Counted from the stretch's first letter, positions 1 through 12,473 are shown. The stretch is DNA of 64,000 bases from Antitrichia curtipendula (GCA_951230915.1 OX579640.1:12110981-12174980); one strand, 5' to 3'. Translations and numbers: made by a program. Notes: generated by a model from the letters alone, not told the origin.

Positions 1-349
1 CAAACAAATTGCTCAAGTTCTTGGCAATTTGGGCCCATTAAAAAGTACACTTCCCTTAAATCATTAGCGGTTAATCATTTTCATGCAATGTACAATTTAG
101 GTCAAAATACACATCTCTAAGAAATATTAGCAATTAAATTTAGTTAACTTATTGAGTAGGGTTTATTAAGCTCGCTACATGTTTGCAAAATGTGAACAAA
201 ATCATGCTAGGCCTTGCCTCAAGTACACTAATTTGTCCTAGTAGTAAAGAGGGGGAGGAATTTAGTGTCACCTTGTAAAACTAGTGTCATTATAAAATTT
301 TATATTTTTGGATATACATACAATACAATAATTTTTCAACCTGCACTAA
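1..349. repeat. AT-rich sequence with a dispersed repeat segment
   Basis: No gene is visible. Positions about 250-345 (a block beginning tttagtgtcaccttg and running through acaatacaataat) recur at about 2990-3075 with small changes. Both copies lie just upstream of other repeat sequence, so this is probably part of an older dispersed element. Confidence 0.4.
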
Positions 350-956
350 TCCCTAAAAGACCAAATTTCATTTTTTTGGCAACATAGCAATTTTGAGCAG
401 CTCATTACAAATGGAATTTTCACACAACATGTGGTCAAGGAGTAGCTTTTAAGGAGCAACAATTTTCATAATTTTTGACTACATGGTTAAAAAATTATTG
501 CATGATATGTAGTTTTCATTGCTCTTTGGGTAACTCAAAAAAATGATTTTTTTAAGAAATAAAAAATTTGAATATGATTTCCTACATTTCTATTATGTGA
601 AAAGCTTTGAATCATTCTATTTTGATTGACAAGATGAAACTTATGAGAAGTTCTAATTTGTAAGCACTTATAGATTATCTACTCTGAAATAAATTTTGAA
701 GTCCTTTATTTAATTCAATTTTCAATATTTTTGGAAATAAAATAAAATCATTTGATGTAAATTGGGATTGTAATTTTTCAATTCCTAAAAAATTTGAAAT
801 TTCAGAATGTTGTATTATAACAAGTTATCTAAAGGATCCTATGGCTGAATTTGTTAATGAAAAAATTTAGATGAAGATTTTATCCTTGCTTTGGATTTGA
901 GACTTTGAGTACTTTGAAGCAAATTTGGGCCTAAAATTATTGAATTCCTTTAGGGG
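350..956. mobile_element. Family A non-autonomous TTAA element (short copy)
   Basis: The element begins tccctaaaagacc after CTAA (346-349) and ends ctttagggg directly before TTAA (957-960). The two ends are inverted repeats, and TTAA is the target site that piggyBac-superfamily elements duplicate. The interior (a block about 'caacatagcaatttt', then 'aaggagtagctttt') matches the left part of the copy at 31539-32471. It is about 600 bp against 933 bp for that copy, so it has an internal deletion or a divergent right half. No coding capacity is seen. Confidence 0.65.
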
Positions 957-2037
957 TTAATTTCAAATAGAATGACTTTGATAAATCAGTGTCACATGCA
1001 CCATTAGATGAGATTTGGGGGTCTGGGAGGGCCGTTTCAACTGGCGTTGTTCCCCCGGCAATTAAAGAACGTCACTGTCAGAATTTTATTTTTTTGAAAA
1101 AAATTTTAAAAATAATCTTAAAATGATTTTTAAAAATGATTAAATAAATATTTTATTTTATATGACATGGCAATCTCTGTGCCACGTCAGACAACTGTTG
1201 CGACGTAATTCCAGGGGCTGGGAATCCTAGGAAACTCACAGTCTTCTGCAGGGGCTGAAAATCATCTATTGTAATAGGACAAATTAGGTGTAGCTCTTTA
1301 GCTTGGATGAGCAGTTTCTGCACTCTAGAGTCTGTACAAATCATCAAAATAGCATAACTTGGTCTCATCAATGTCTCAAAAACCATGTCTATTGAGTTTA
1401 GATAGAGGTCAGATCTCCTCGTGATTAGACTGATGAACTTGACTGCTGTCACATTTTATTTTAAATTTTTGTTTTTGTTTTTGGGGTGGGGGAGAGGTGA
1501 CCATTTAAAGGAAAAGAGGAAAACATCAGGACTGTTGTAACATTGTCAATTTCTTTTGAAATAGGTAGTGGTCACTAAAAGCAACCACCTCTTGAAATGT
1601 ACACTATTGGTACATTGAAGGAAGAAAAATATACTTTTGTGTTAGTGGGCGCTTTTAGAGCACGGTTGCTTTTAGAATATACTACCTTAAAATTTGCTTG
1701 CCATGGATCATTTGTTACTTCAAATTTTGTCTTCTTCATTGATTTTGGGTGAGCTGAAGAAGATGAAAGGCGTATTAGTGTAGGGTTTTCAGTTTTTCCC
1801 ATGTGAACAAAGAGTTTGGTTTTTTTTCTTACTAAGACCATCCTCACTGTAGGCCTTTACATTTGCTCTACAAAATATAGGTTCATTTCACCTTTAATTT
1901 CAAGGGACACAGTCGCACTATCTATATGTGCTTGGTATATACTTAGTGGACCAATTGTGAATTATCTTAGATTTAGAATGTAAAACAGGATCCACTGTAA
2001 GTTGCAATCAAGAACAAAAAATAAACCTAAACTTAGC
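957..2037. repeat. Intergenic; GC-richer dispersed repeat at about 1009-1275
   Basis: No gene is recognised. The stretch 1009-1275 runs from gggggtctgggagggcc to gcaggggctgaaaatcatc. It is related, in inverted orientation, to 11515-11800, and its right part is related to 13245-13345. The shared cores are caggggctg, tgacgtggca and cccgag/cccccggcaa. It behaves like a small non-coding transposon. The rest, 1276-2037, is AT-rich and unremarkable. Confidence 0.45.
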
Positions 2038-2041
2038 TTAA

Positions 2042-2688
2042 CCCCAAAAGGACCCTGAGGACAGAATGTGTCCTTTGACCAATTTTTGAAGTTAAATAAA
2101 ACCTTACCAAACTACTATTTTTTGTAGTTTATATTTTTGATATATTATTTTTGAAGTTTAATTTTAGCTTCAAAAATCTGATTTTGAAAATGATTGATTA
2201 TGATTTTTCTATTCAAGATTTTGTGCACGGGTGTCCATTGCAATCTTGACTTTTGTAGTGTTGAGGGCTCTTGGGAATGAGCCTCAAATACACTAGATCT
2301 TTGAGAAAAAATCACATTAGAAATTCATCCAAAAAAATTGTAGAGTAGATTTTGAGAAGTCATAAATTGATTGGGGTTATGCATGTTGGGCCCTTCAACC
2401 TCATATTTTTTTGGTGACCAATTTTTTAGATTTGACATGTGAAAAGAGGATTGAAAGACTTCAAATCACTTTCACAGTTTTAACACCCTCATGATCAAAC
2501 ATTATAATCTTTCAATCCGTAAGAGATATTGTTGTGTTTTCTTTTCTAATGTGATGTCTAACATGTCTAGTTTGATTTTATACGGTTACAATTCAAAAAA
2601 AATTGATACAACTTATCAAAATGTTGGCTTTTAATTCAATTTAGAACAAATTCCTAGAAGCTCAGGAATTTCTAGGGTCATTTTGGGG
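2042..2688. mobile_element. Family D MITE with piggyBac-like ends (TTAA target site)
   Basis: A 647-bp element is bounded by perfect TTAA at 2038-2041 and 2689-2692. The left end is ccccaaaaggaccct and the reverse complement of the right end is ccccaaaatgaccct, so the terminal inverted repeat is 15 bp with one mismatch. Just inside the left end is the near-palindrome ggacagaatgtgtcc. The large piggyBac element at 55376-60844 has the same terminal sequence and an equivalent palindrome (ggacataatttgtcc on its minus strand) at its transposase-proximal end. There is no coding capacity. It is most simply a non-autonomous derivative or partner of that element. Confidence 0.8.
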
Positions 2689-2692
2689 TTAA

Positions 2693-4430
2693 GGGCTTCG
2701 TAGACTCTCCAAATGTGTTGTATGGACTTGAAGTTCATTCTAAAAGAGGCTAAGTATTTGTTCTCATCCATTTTGTTGAATTTTAGATTGTTTACAATGC
2801 TAAATTAAGGACATTCTAACTATATCACATGAACATATGTAAAGAGTGTTTTCCTAACACTAATGGATTGTGACTTTAAATTATGGCAATCTTGGAAGAA
2901 GTTGAAAAGGGTCTTGAACTTTTTTATTACAAATTTCCCTGGAAAAATAAAAAATTTGGTACATTTATTTGTCCTTTTAGTGAAGGGAGGGGGAAATTAG
3001 TGTCACCTTGAAAATTAGTTTCACTACAAAATTTCATATTTGGAGGTATAGGTACAATACAATAATGTTTCAACTTGTGCTAATTCAAAATAGTATGAAA
3101 TTCTTCATCTATTTCTAAAATTGGCAAATATATATAACTAATATGATTTAGTATGCAATTGCCAAGAAAAAACTATGTTTAATGTAATAATTTCACTCCA
3201 AGAGGAATGAAAACTTTGCTAACCTTGTTGAGGAAGTTTGAAAAAAAAAATCTTTTCATAGCAAACACTATTATCTTGCAACTTCTAGTTTCAAAGTTCT
3301 TGACATTTTTTCTACATATTCCAAATGTTTGTCTTTACGTTTTTACCATTCTAATTTCAAATATAATATTTCCTCATTGCACAAGAAATCATCAAAAAAT
3401 ATTGTTGTATTGGCACTTTACTTGACTTCCTCGTACTTCAATGACTTAGAGTAAAATAAGTCCCTTATTTGCTTTTGCATAGAACTCAACAATGTAGAGG
3501 CTCAATTTTGAGTAAAGAAAAAACCTTAGTCTAAAAAGGCTTGAAGTTTGTTGAACCTAACTTGTGTGAAAATAATTCTTTCTCTCACTTCCCAAGTTCA
3601 AATTGTGTAATCTATATAGTTAAATGCACTAAAAGAATTAAAATATGAATGTTTGTGTGATTGCAATTTTAAAAATATGTTTTCAAAAAATTAAAAATAT
3701 ATTTATTTGCACTTTTTGCACTTTTTATTTAATTCTTGTGGCCCTCTTGAGGCCCCATTATTATTCTAATGACAATTAGACAACACTTTGATAACTAATT
3801 AATTAAATTGTCAAGTTGGTTAATCATCCAATTTACTATATTTTGACATTTTAAATTTCAATTTAGAAAAAATTAAGCAAATTATGTCGACCATGAGTAT
3901 CACATACATATTCACAAGCGACATGAAGAATCATTTGAGGAGAGAAGGCAAATGGTTTATAGAAGTGGGGTGGTAGGAAGTACAATAGCCTATGTGGGAT
4001 AAATAAATTAGTATATGAAAAAGATCAATCCTTCATTGTCGAGCCAAATGCACAAATTGTTTTTACAACAACACTTCATACTTCATTTCAGCATTGCAAA
4101 GCAACATAATTTTTCAAACCTAATCAACTAATAAAATGTGGGAAAGCAAGTTGACTTTCAACTTCAAAAACTTGATTGTAATTTAAAGCCTCCAATAAAA
4201 AGTTATGAACTAAATTAAAAAAATGGTAGGGACCCAAGTAGGGAAAAACATTGTCATACGTTGTTCCTCCACTTGTCAAAAAAATTCTATAAGAAACTCC
4301 AAATCACAAACAAACTTTTTGAAGTAGTAGAATTTGATTGCCCTTGTTGCTCTTCAAATATACCATATCAGGTGTGTTATGAAGGACTCTCCATCCACCC
4401 GTATCCCACCATGTCCCTTTGAATTGACTT
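2693..4430. repeat. AT-rich intergenic DNA with a degraded family B fragment
   Basis: No gene is recognised. About 3090-3600 shares ordered blocks with family B (for example ccaagaaaaaactatg, ctccaagaggaatga, ttgctaacc) and is a partial, decayed copy. The rest is AT-rich with nothing I can name. Confidence 0.4.
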
Positions 4431-4439
4431 GCCATTTGC

Positions 4440-5335
4440 CTTATTGCTAGTACAATAAGGTCTACTTCATTTACAAGTTGCCAATTTGAGCCATTCCAAT
4501 TTTTAATGCATAGTATAGAAAAAATTTGAAATTTTTGGTTTTGCATAACCTAAATCCAATTCTTACATAATTCCAATCAAGCATACCAAATTTCAGTTTC
4601 AAAGAAGCAATATTCTATTTTTGGTGAATTTTTGAAGTCAATTTTCATGGTTTCACTTAATATTTTATTGAAAACAATTGGTGATGAACTTTTTAATTAG
4701 ATTGGATAGATATGTAGGGAACATCTATATGCACATCTTTCCTTCAACAAGCATCTCCAAAAAAGTTTTATAATTTCCTCTAGGATTTATTTAATGTGAG
4801 GTGTTATATGACCAAACTTTGTGAAATAGATATCTTTCTATTTTAATTTAGATTTTGGTATTTGACCCTCACTTTGTAACTAATTTTGTACATTTAATCA
4901 TAATGGTACAATTATTTTGCCAAAATCTAGTTAAAATATAGAGACATCTATTTCACAAAGTTTAGTCATATGACGCCTCACATTGAATTCTTCCCAGATT
5001 ATATTTTTGTAACTTAATGATGTTTTTTTTTAATATGAAAGATGTGTGCATGCATGTTCCCTACATATCTATGCAATTGAATTAAAAAAATTCATCACCA
5101 ATTGTTTTCAATAAAGCATTAAGTAAAACTATAACAATTAACTTCAAAAATTCATCAAAAATGAAATTTTCCTTCTTTTGAAATTTAAATTTGGTATCCT
5201 TGATTGGAATTGTGCAAGGATGCAATGATAATTATGCTGACCAAAATCTACCAATTATGCTACATATTATTAAAAATAAATTGAATGCCTCGAATTGGCA
5301 ATTTGTAAATGAAGTAGACCTTGTTCTATTGTATA
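4440..5335. repeat. Large imperfect inverted repeat (foldback)
   Basis: Two arms of about 430-450 bp lie head to head around a centre near 4890-4925. Left-arm blocks such as aaggtctacttcatttaca, accaattgttttcaat (in reverse complement) and atagatatgtagggaacat reappear reverse-complemented in the right arm in matching order (aaatgaagtagacctt near 5310; ttccctacatatctat near 5060). Arm identity is moderate, roughly 80% by eye. There is no coding capacity. The transcript would fold into a long hairpin. It could be a foldback transposon or two copies of one element in inverted orientation. Confidence 0.7.
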
Positions 5336-5339
5336 GAAG

Positions 5340-6073
5340 ATTGACCTAGCCTGATTTGAGGAGCCTTGAAACTATTCATATGTACTCTAGCTCCCTCTAT
5401 TTCCTCTCCTTTGACCTTATCAAAGGTTCTTTTTTCATTTTTTATGAAGTGCCAAAGTGGCAATATATATTATAGTGGTGCTTCAAATTCCAACATTCAT
5501 CCACATATTGGATAGGAAATATAACATTAGCACATATCACATGTGCATAATTATGTTTTCATCCATAATGTAGCAAATTCATCAAGATTTTTATTAAATC
5601 AAAGTTTTTTGGCAAAAAACTTCATGATTTGTTGACATTTTTTAGCCAAATTATTATTTTTGGTGCAATTTGGCACTATAATACCAAAAAATTCAATGGT
5701 CCTTACCTCACGATCTTGGCCATTGGCTTAGATCCAAAAGATTTGTCATGACAACAAAATTAATCAAAATAGATTCTTGTTTTAAGCACATTGGTAAGAG
5801 CACGGGCCATAGAGCTTAAAGTGTTGGAAATAAAATTAGAAGTGGTTGCTCAAAATTTGAACATGAACGAGTGCACGGTGGAGCTTGTTGCGAAGCGAGA
5901 ATACACAAAATGCTATTGAGGTTGGGCTTAAAGTGTACCAATGGACATGCTCTTAATGATCACATTTTGAAAAAAACTTGAATTACCATTAGAAAAAGAA
6001 CCTCTAGAGGGTGTTTGACTTTCAGCAACAATACAAATATAATAAAAGTAGGAATTAAAAATATAATATTTAA

Positions 6074-6170
<97 letters not shown>

Positions 6171-6995
6171 TTTCCATGTCACTTCAAATAAAATGGAAAA
6201 CTAATATTTTTAAAATTTAAAATTTTAATTATTTATTTAAGTATTTTTATTTTTATTCCCATACACTTGTGGTGCTAGCAAAAGTCAAACAGTCCTTTGG
6301 AGGTCCCAAATTTCTTCCAATGAATGCTCAAATGAGGTCTAAAATTTTATTGTGAAAACAATTTAAGTCTTAGTGCATTTTATCTTTGAAAGTTCAAGCT
6401 CCCACTTTGCTTCAAATTATTCCATATCCTTTGAGAATTGATGGAGAATAATGAACTTCACTATAAGAAGGAACTCTCTTCCTATCCTCTTTAGATCATT
6501 TCGTTGAAATTGGTTCCCCATATTACCATAAAAAATTCTTTTGATACTTGAAGTTTCCACTAATACAAATCTATGTTGATAAAACCACGGTTTGAATGGT
6601 TTTGTGTTAAATTTCTCTTGAAGCTAGTACAATTGCGTTAAAAATAACACAAATTTGACACAAACAAATTCAAACAAATTTTTTTTAGCGTACATTGGTA
6701 TTAGTGTTCACGTGATTCTTCAATGAAATTCAATTTTTATCTTCTACATTATGTGACTTAAATTTCACTTGATTTTAACCTATATAACCATTAATTTTCA
6801 AAAAAATTGACATCATTTTTGAGAATTATTTTCTTGCTTAGATACGGTAGTCTCAACATCCTTCAGCAAAATTGTTCATGAGTCCAATCAACCAATTGAA
6901 GCAATGAGCCACCTTTGAATGATTTGTCAAAAATTTGTGTTTCATGTATCACTATCCACTGAAAAGAGGCTGCCATTTCATTTTGGTATTAGTTC
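5340..6995. other. AT-rich intergenic stretch
   Basis: Apart from the microsatellite listed separately, I see no gene, RNA or clear transposon end here. Confidence 0.5.
6079..6171. repeat. (TAA)n microsatellite
   Basis: About 30 uninterrupted ataata/taa triplets. Reading through it on the minus strand gives a poly-tyrosine open frame, which is an artefact of the repeat and not a gene. Confidence 0.95.
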
Positions 6996-6999
6996 CCCC

Positions 7000-7330
7000 C
7001 CTCCCTCCTAAATAACTAGAGCCGTTGATTTTTTATTTAAAAAAAATTACAAACCCCCCGCCACAACCGTTGATCTTGGATACGATCTCGGACACAGATA
7101 CAATACGAATACAAATACGAATACATTTACAAATATGAAGACAAATACAGATACTGCAAAACATATCCCATATTGTTTGGAGCAGTTCCTGCTTCCTGAA
7201 AATTATAAAGAGGGGGAGTGGGGGGGGGGTTAAAAAAAAAATTAAATTAAATTATTTTTAATTTAAAGTATTTGGGGGGGGGGGGGGTTGAGGGGGATAA
7301 ATAATAAAAATAAATTGGATTGGGTGCATA
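7000..7330. repeat. Hexamer-array repeat with GC-rich flanks, copy 1
   Basis: A block of variants of the hexamer GAATAC/AAATAC (7085-7150) is preceded by two 'ccgttgat' motifs and by C-runs, and followed by G-runs including 14 G at 7274-7287. The same arrangement (array, then gacggc/ccgttgatc, then a poly-A/T spacer and a G-run) recurs at about 10900-11220 and 48970-49375. It is a dispersed repeat of unknown class. No open frame is credible. Confidence 0.5.
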
Positions 7331-7334
7331 GTGT

Positions 7335-8068
7335 GCCAAGTGTGACTATGCACTGAAAAGTGGCTGTACAGCCAGCCAGACAATGTTGTGTGATTAGGTC
7401 CAAAATAGCATAGGGCCATTGCTGTAAAAATACTTTCATATAATCTCTTTTATACTCTTAACCCCCTAAATAATCTAATCCTTTAATTCCATTGTATACA
7501 AATTTTTGGTGCAGGGTAGATGATAAAGTTAAGAAAATAACCCTCCAAATTTCATAAGTATATCACTAATATTCAATAAGATATTCAATAAGATTACACA
7601 CTTTTTGGCTACCATTACTTCCAAACACCTCCACATTGATGCTTTGTGTCTCCATTTTCATAAATGATCTAAATTTGAAATTATAGTTATAGTAGATTAG
7701 TTTACCAAAAAACCATAAATAAACACAAATGATTGTTTTCACTCTATGGATACACCATAGATTGTAGTCACAAATTGAAAATTATTTTACAACTTCTGAC
7801 AACTCCCTTGTGAAATGGATTTTATATTTAGGTGTTAGGTTCTTTATATTTTCCAAATTTGGTAATTTTTGGATTAATGTATCTACCAAACATAGTTCTT
7901 TTATGCCTTGTGACACTTTTAAAAAATTATACATAAATGTGCTAAATTGGAAGGAAGCTTACCTTGACTTGATAGCTATTTGGGGTTGACTTTGGAAGGA
8001 TTACTCAATTGTAGACCACCATATTTGTGAAATTAATTATGTTTTCATCCAACTGTTTGATTATTTCA
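7335..8068. other. AT-rich intergenic stretch
   Basis: Nothing recognisable on either strand. Confidence 0.5.
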
Positions 8069-8072
8069 TTAA

Positions 8073-9045
8073 TCTATAAAGGACTGGCATGTGCTTTTTG
8101 GCAACATAGACATTTTGGGCAGGTACATGTGATTGGAGATTTGCATATTTTAGGCTGAAATTGTTATAGAAGGTGAGAGACAAGGAATATCTTTCATATC
8201 CATAACATTTGGAAATGTGAGTCAAAAGTTATGGCCTAATATGTTACTTTTTTTTCCCAATAGGCAATCTGGGCAAATTTCAAAAAAAAAAGAATTGAAA
8301 TTGTTTTTCTAGATTTATATATGTGTGAAAAGCTTTGAATAATTTCATTTTGATCAATGAGTCAAAAGTTATTGAGGAGTTTTAGTTTGCGATCAATTAT
8401 GGATTTTCTACTCTAAAATAAGCTTTGACGTCCTTTATTTTACTCAATTTTCAATATTCTTTGATAAAATAAAAATTATAGGATGTAGATTGTATANNNN
8501 NNNNNNNNNNNNNNNNNNNNNNNNNNNNNNNNNNNNNNNNNNNNNNNNNNNNNNNNNNNNNNNNNNNNNNNNNNNNNNNNNNNNNNNNNNNNNNNNNNNN
8601 NNNNNNNNNNNNNNNNNNNNNNNNNNNNNNNNNNNNNNNNNNNNNNNNNNNNNNNNNNNNNNNNNNNNNNNNNNNNNNNNNNNNNNNNNNNNNNNNCACA
8701 TGATTTGAGAGTTTTCAAGCATGTAGCGAACTTGCCTTGAAGAATGAATCCAAAGAAGCACCACCATTTTGGACATTTTTACATACAAATGTGATCTTGT
8801 AAAGTGTAGCTGCCTATTTTTCACAGGGCCCAAAAAGGGATTTTGTCACTTCTAACGCTAATATCTTGCAATTGATATGGTGAATTTTTTTGAATTTTTT
8901 TCCATGTCTTTTCAAATCAACGTACTATAAGACCCTATGGTTACATCTGCCCAAAAATGTTTTTTTTTTCTAAACTTTGGTGCTTGTATTGGAAATGGCA
9001 ATTTTGGAGCGTTTTTGGTAAAACATACTCATAGTCCTTTAGGGG
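8073..9045. mobile_element. Family A non-autonomous TTAA element interrupted by an assembly gap
   Basis: The left end follows TTAA (8069-8072) and reads tctataaaggactgg. The right end reads gtcctttagggg and is followed by ttag, a one-base change from TTAA. The interior is collinear with the copies at 31539 and 61890 (blocks ggcaacatagacatttt, agtcaaaagttat, cttgccttgaagaatgaat). The run of N at 8497-8696 falls in the middle. There is no coding capacity. Confidence 0.7.
8497..8696. other. Assembly gap (200 N)
   Basis: Exactly 200 N, a typical placeholder length. The flanks align to family A copies, in which the equivalent stretch is about 145 bp. Confidence 0.99.
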
Positions 9046-9215
9046 TTAGAATGGTGCCATTCCGCAACTTGGGCACTTTTTACAGTTCAGACCAAGGGAT
9101 CTGAAATGTATGTCTGTCCTAGATGTCTGGAATACATATCAATCCTAGATGACACTTTTACGGTTCAAATTGGGTAGTCTAAAATGGCATATGGAATATG
9201 CTATTTCAAATAATT
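9046..9215. mobile_element. Fragment of the ATGGGCAATTT-type MITE
   Basis: The block contains gaatggtgccattccgcaa, cagttcagacc, cctagatgtctgga and, near the right end, aaaatggcatatggaatatg. These are the subterminal motifs of the MITEs at 35179-35772 and 45540-45865. The terminal few bases are not preserved. It sits immediately beside a family A element. Confidence 0.5.
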
Positions 9216-10590
9216 GTAGGGTCACTCAAATGATTTTGGTTGTGTTCTTTGGACGAAGACTATAGCATTGACCTTGGTTTATGAAGTTTCCAAATCTTAT
9301 CTATAACCATATGCACACTACACAATACGGTAAGGATTTGGTTGAATCGGGGATGGGGTTCCGATTGGTTGGCTTATAATGAGATAAACTTATTGGATGC
9401 TTCCCAAAAGATAGAGCCTCACGGTTACACCGATCTTGTTTTTATTTGTGAATTGGAAAAAGTGAGATATTCGTTGGCACTCTAGAGGAGAGACATGATC
9501 TGCTTGGACTCAGGTTTAAGATCCACACTGGGTCCTCTAAAAATGAAGTCTAAGCGAACCATGTTTCTACTATTGTGGAGGTTTGGAAAAAAAGAAGGTC
9601 GGTTGGGTTGCCTGTCGTTGAGATTGTAATCAAACTGACGTACGGAACAAGTGACTCTTTCACAGTTTGTTTGTTCTGATTCAAGCTTTGGTTAGAAATT
9701 TTGAAATTGGCATCGACATCAAGGGAGACACAATCGTTTCAATTGTTTGATTGATTGATTGGTAGTGGATCGGATTTGGACTCAGCTGTTGGATCACAAG
9801 AAAGCATTCCCAGAGCACGTCAACTACTCCCAGGAAATTGCCCATTCATTTCCTGGAAGGCTTCTGCGGCACAATCAGTCGTAATGCCTAATTACGTGGG
9901 CAAACCTGCGTAATCGGGTATTACAAATTTTTCATCCAATTACAACTTTTCATCCCAAGTGTTTCATCTTGTTATGTTGATTTCTTGGTTGTCATTTACA
10001 TCAGGCAATGCTTGTCGTCGTTGAGCATTGCCCTATACATAACACATGAGTGTGCAGTGTTCATTCAGTGACAAAAATTGTGAGCATTGGGTGGAATCTC
10101 GGGTGGAATTTGGTTGCCAAGTGTACATGTATCAGCAGGACTTGCGATATCTCAGTGGGAGGGCTGGGTTCTCAAATTTCTTGAACTCAGATACTTAGAG
10201 ATTTTCATGAAAGTCGATTGAAACATGATTCGGCTCAAAATGATCTTATAAATTCATAGATTTCATCTTAGTACCAAAATTCTCAAGGGAAGACGACATA
10301 TGACATCAAGGTAAAATCCACTTACACTATCTTGAAGCAAACCTCCCTTCAACAATCTTTATGGGATAATTGTTTCTCCTCAAATCTACCAAATTTGTGA
10401 TTGAAACGACATTTTTCATAATTTGTCAATTTTTTAAAATTGAAATGACATTTTAAAAATTGTTGTCTCTAACATGTTGTTTCAATTGGGATTTTGCACT
10501 AATGCAAGTTTTGAGCAAAAGAGAAGGGTCATTGATTATTGGCTTCTTGTGTGCACCGAAAGAGGATTGAATTGTTCCTTAGCTAGTATC
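9216..10590. other. Intergenic stretch of mixed composition
   Basis: Moderately GC-richer than its surroundings, but I find no open frame or motif that supports a gene. Confidence 0.45.
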
Positions 10591-10597
10591 AAGGATT

Positions 10598-10790
10598 GTC
10601 AAGTAGAAGAAAGTATGAAGTAAGGCAGTAACTACGTCTTTTGAGCTCATTGAAAAAAGTATGAATGTCAAGCAATAGAAAGTATGAAGTAAGGCAGTAT
10701 CTACGTCTTTTGAGCTCATTGAAGAAAGTATGAATGTCAAGTAGTAGAAAGTATGAAGTAAGGCAGTAACTACCTCTTTTGAGCTCATTG
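10598..10790. repeat. 69-bp minisatellite, about 2.8 copies
   Basis: Three tandem copies start at 10598, 10667 and 10736. The spacing is exactly 69 bp and each copy contains aagtatgaagtaaggcagt and cttttgagctcattg. Because 69 is a multiple of three, an open frame of 85 codons crosses it on the minus strand, but the protein is purely the repeat and resembles nothing known. Confidence 0.9.
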
Positions 10791-10899
10791 TCATTGTGTC
10801 ACAATGAACCCAAAATAATGAATTAATTAATTGCATTTTATTTCTAGTACATTAACCCAACACACCCTCCACACTTGTATTTTTCAAGATACAAGATGA

Positions 10900-11220
10900 G
10901 TGCAAATGATATGGGATATATGGCACCATCGTATCCGTATCCATATTTTGAATAGATACATATGTAGTTTGTATATATTATGTATTCATATTGTTACCAT
11001 ATGTATCTGTAATCTAAATCCATATCCTGAATCCATAATCATATTTGTATTCCATATTCGTAATCCATATTGTATTTCGTATCCTATATCCGACGGCCAA
11101 GATTTGATGGTTGACATCAATGGCTTCAATTTTTTTGAAAGATCAATAGTGTGAGGCGAGGGGCATTTAATTTCCACTGCAGATCGACGATCCTCAATTT
11201 TTTTACAAATCAAAAGTAAG
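10900..11220. repeat. Hexamer-array repeat, copy 2 (TATCCN/TATTCN)
   Basis: From about 10928 to 11090 the sequence is a run of degenerate hexamers such as tatccg, tatcca, tattcg and tattcc. It is followed by gacggcc, a short AT spacer, and gaggcgaggggcattt. It is the same arrangement as 48970-49375 and, in reverse, 7000-7330. Confidence 0.55.
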
Positions 11221-11229
11221 GATTATTAC

Positions 11230-11510
11230 AAATACATCTGTTCGCCTCTTTTCAGCTCATTGTCATTGTCATTGTCATTGTTGTATGAATGTCGTTGTTC
11301 CATCTTGATCTTGCGTGATTGGTGCTCTAGTACCCAACAAAGGTGCTTTATGTTTCAACTGATATGTTGGCGTTCTTGGTGAGTGGCGTTTATTGCAAAA
11401 GCAAGCACATGGGAATCTTAAAACTAATGTATCTACGCAATGCAAAAATCTTTTAAGTGATTTGAAACTACCTTCTACATTCTACACCTTGACAAAGTGA
11501 CAACATTACA
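11230..11510. other. Intergenic stretch
   Basis: It holds a short (tcattg)n run near 11258-11281. Nothing else is recognised. Confidence 0.5.
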
Positions 11511-11514
11511 TGAT

Positions 11515-11800
11515 TTTCAGCCCCCTATGGAGGGCTGCAAGTTCCCCAAGGTTCCTAAATTTTGGAACTGCGTCGGCAGCAATTACATGACGTGGCAGAG
11601 GAACTACCACATCATATAGAAATAATAAAAATAATAAAAATATTTTTGTTCATCTTTATTTTTCATTTTTAGATTTGTTTTTTTGTTTTTTTTAAAATAA
11701 AAAATAAAAAGCTCTAATAATAGCCGTTCTTTTATTGCCGAGGGAACAATGTCGTGAACAAGCCCGAAATGGCCCTCTAGACCTCCCAAAAAACATCTAA
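11515..11800. repeat. Dispersed GC-richer repeat related to 1009-1275
   Basis: It runs from tcagccccctatggagggc through acatgacgtggcaga to gccctctagacctccc. Block order is the inverse of 1009-1275. The right part is also found at 13245-13345. It has an AT-rich centre and no coding capacity, so a small non-autonomous transposon is likely. Confidence 0.5.
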
Positions 11801-12378
11801 TGTATGTGTGGAATTGCACCATTTTTTCATGTTCTATGAGAATAACATTTTATAAAAATTACACACTAGATTACACAACAAAGTTTTCCAAAATTATAAA
11901 TTGTATGCAACATTTCTATTGATACTTTTCAATTCACTAAAAAATTCAAGTCATTTGGAACTTTTTTGCATCTTTAAATACATCTTTGTAACCTAAAATA
12001 CACATTATCTCCTCAAGGCCTAACAACTTGAATCTTAACGATGGAGGTTTTCAATGAGATTTTTCACTTTGATATTTTTTTTACATGGATGTGCTTGAAA
12101 TTTTAATTTTAACTATACCGAGGTAAAAACTACTTTGCCTAGTACGCATGGAATTAATTGTGGAAAATATTCACCAACGGATTTTTAGATTATAACAATT
12201 TTGGATGAATAACTTATTGGCAAAAAATGCAGCTTTGGAAGAAGAAGAATTATAAGAAGATGAACAATGCTTTTTTAACCACACACACATACACCCAAAA
12301 AAATTGTATTGGAATCTAAGGCAAATGTAGTATTTTTTAGTTTTAAAAAATAAAAAATAAAAAACTCTCTTAAATTTG

Positions 12379-12473
<95 letters not shown>

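Noticed and set aside
5928..6182. Open frame with a poly-tyrosine tract
   Set aside because: It is the (TAA)n microsatellite read on the minus strand.
8444..8833. Open frames spanning the N run
   Set aside because: They are open only because N codons cannot be stops.
12171..12473. 100-codon open frame
   Set aside because: It is produced by the (AT)n microsatellite and lacks non-repeat protein character.
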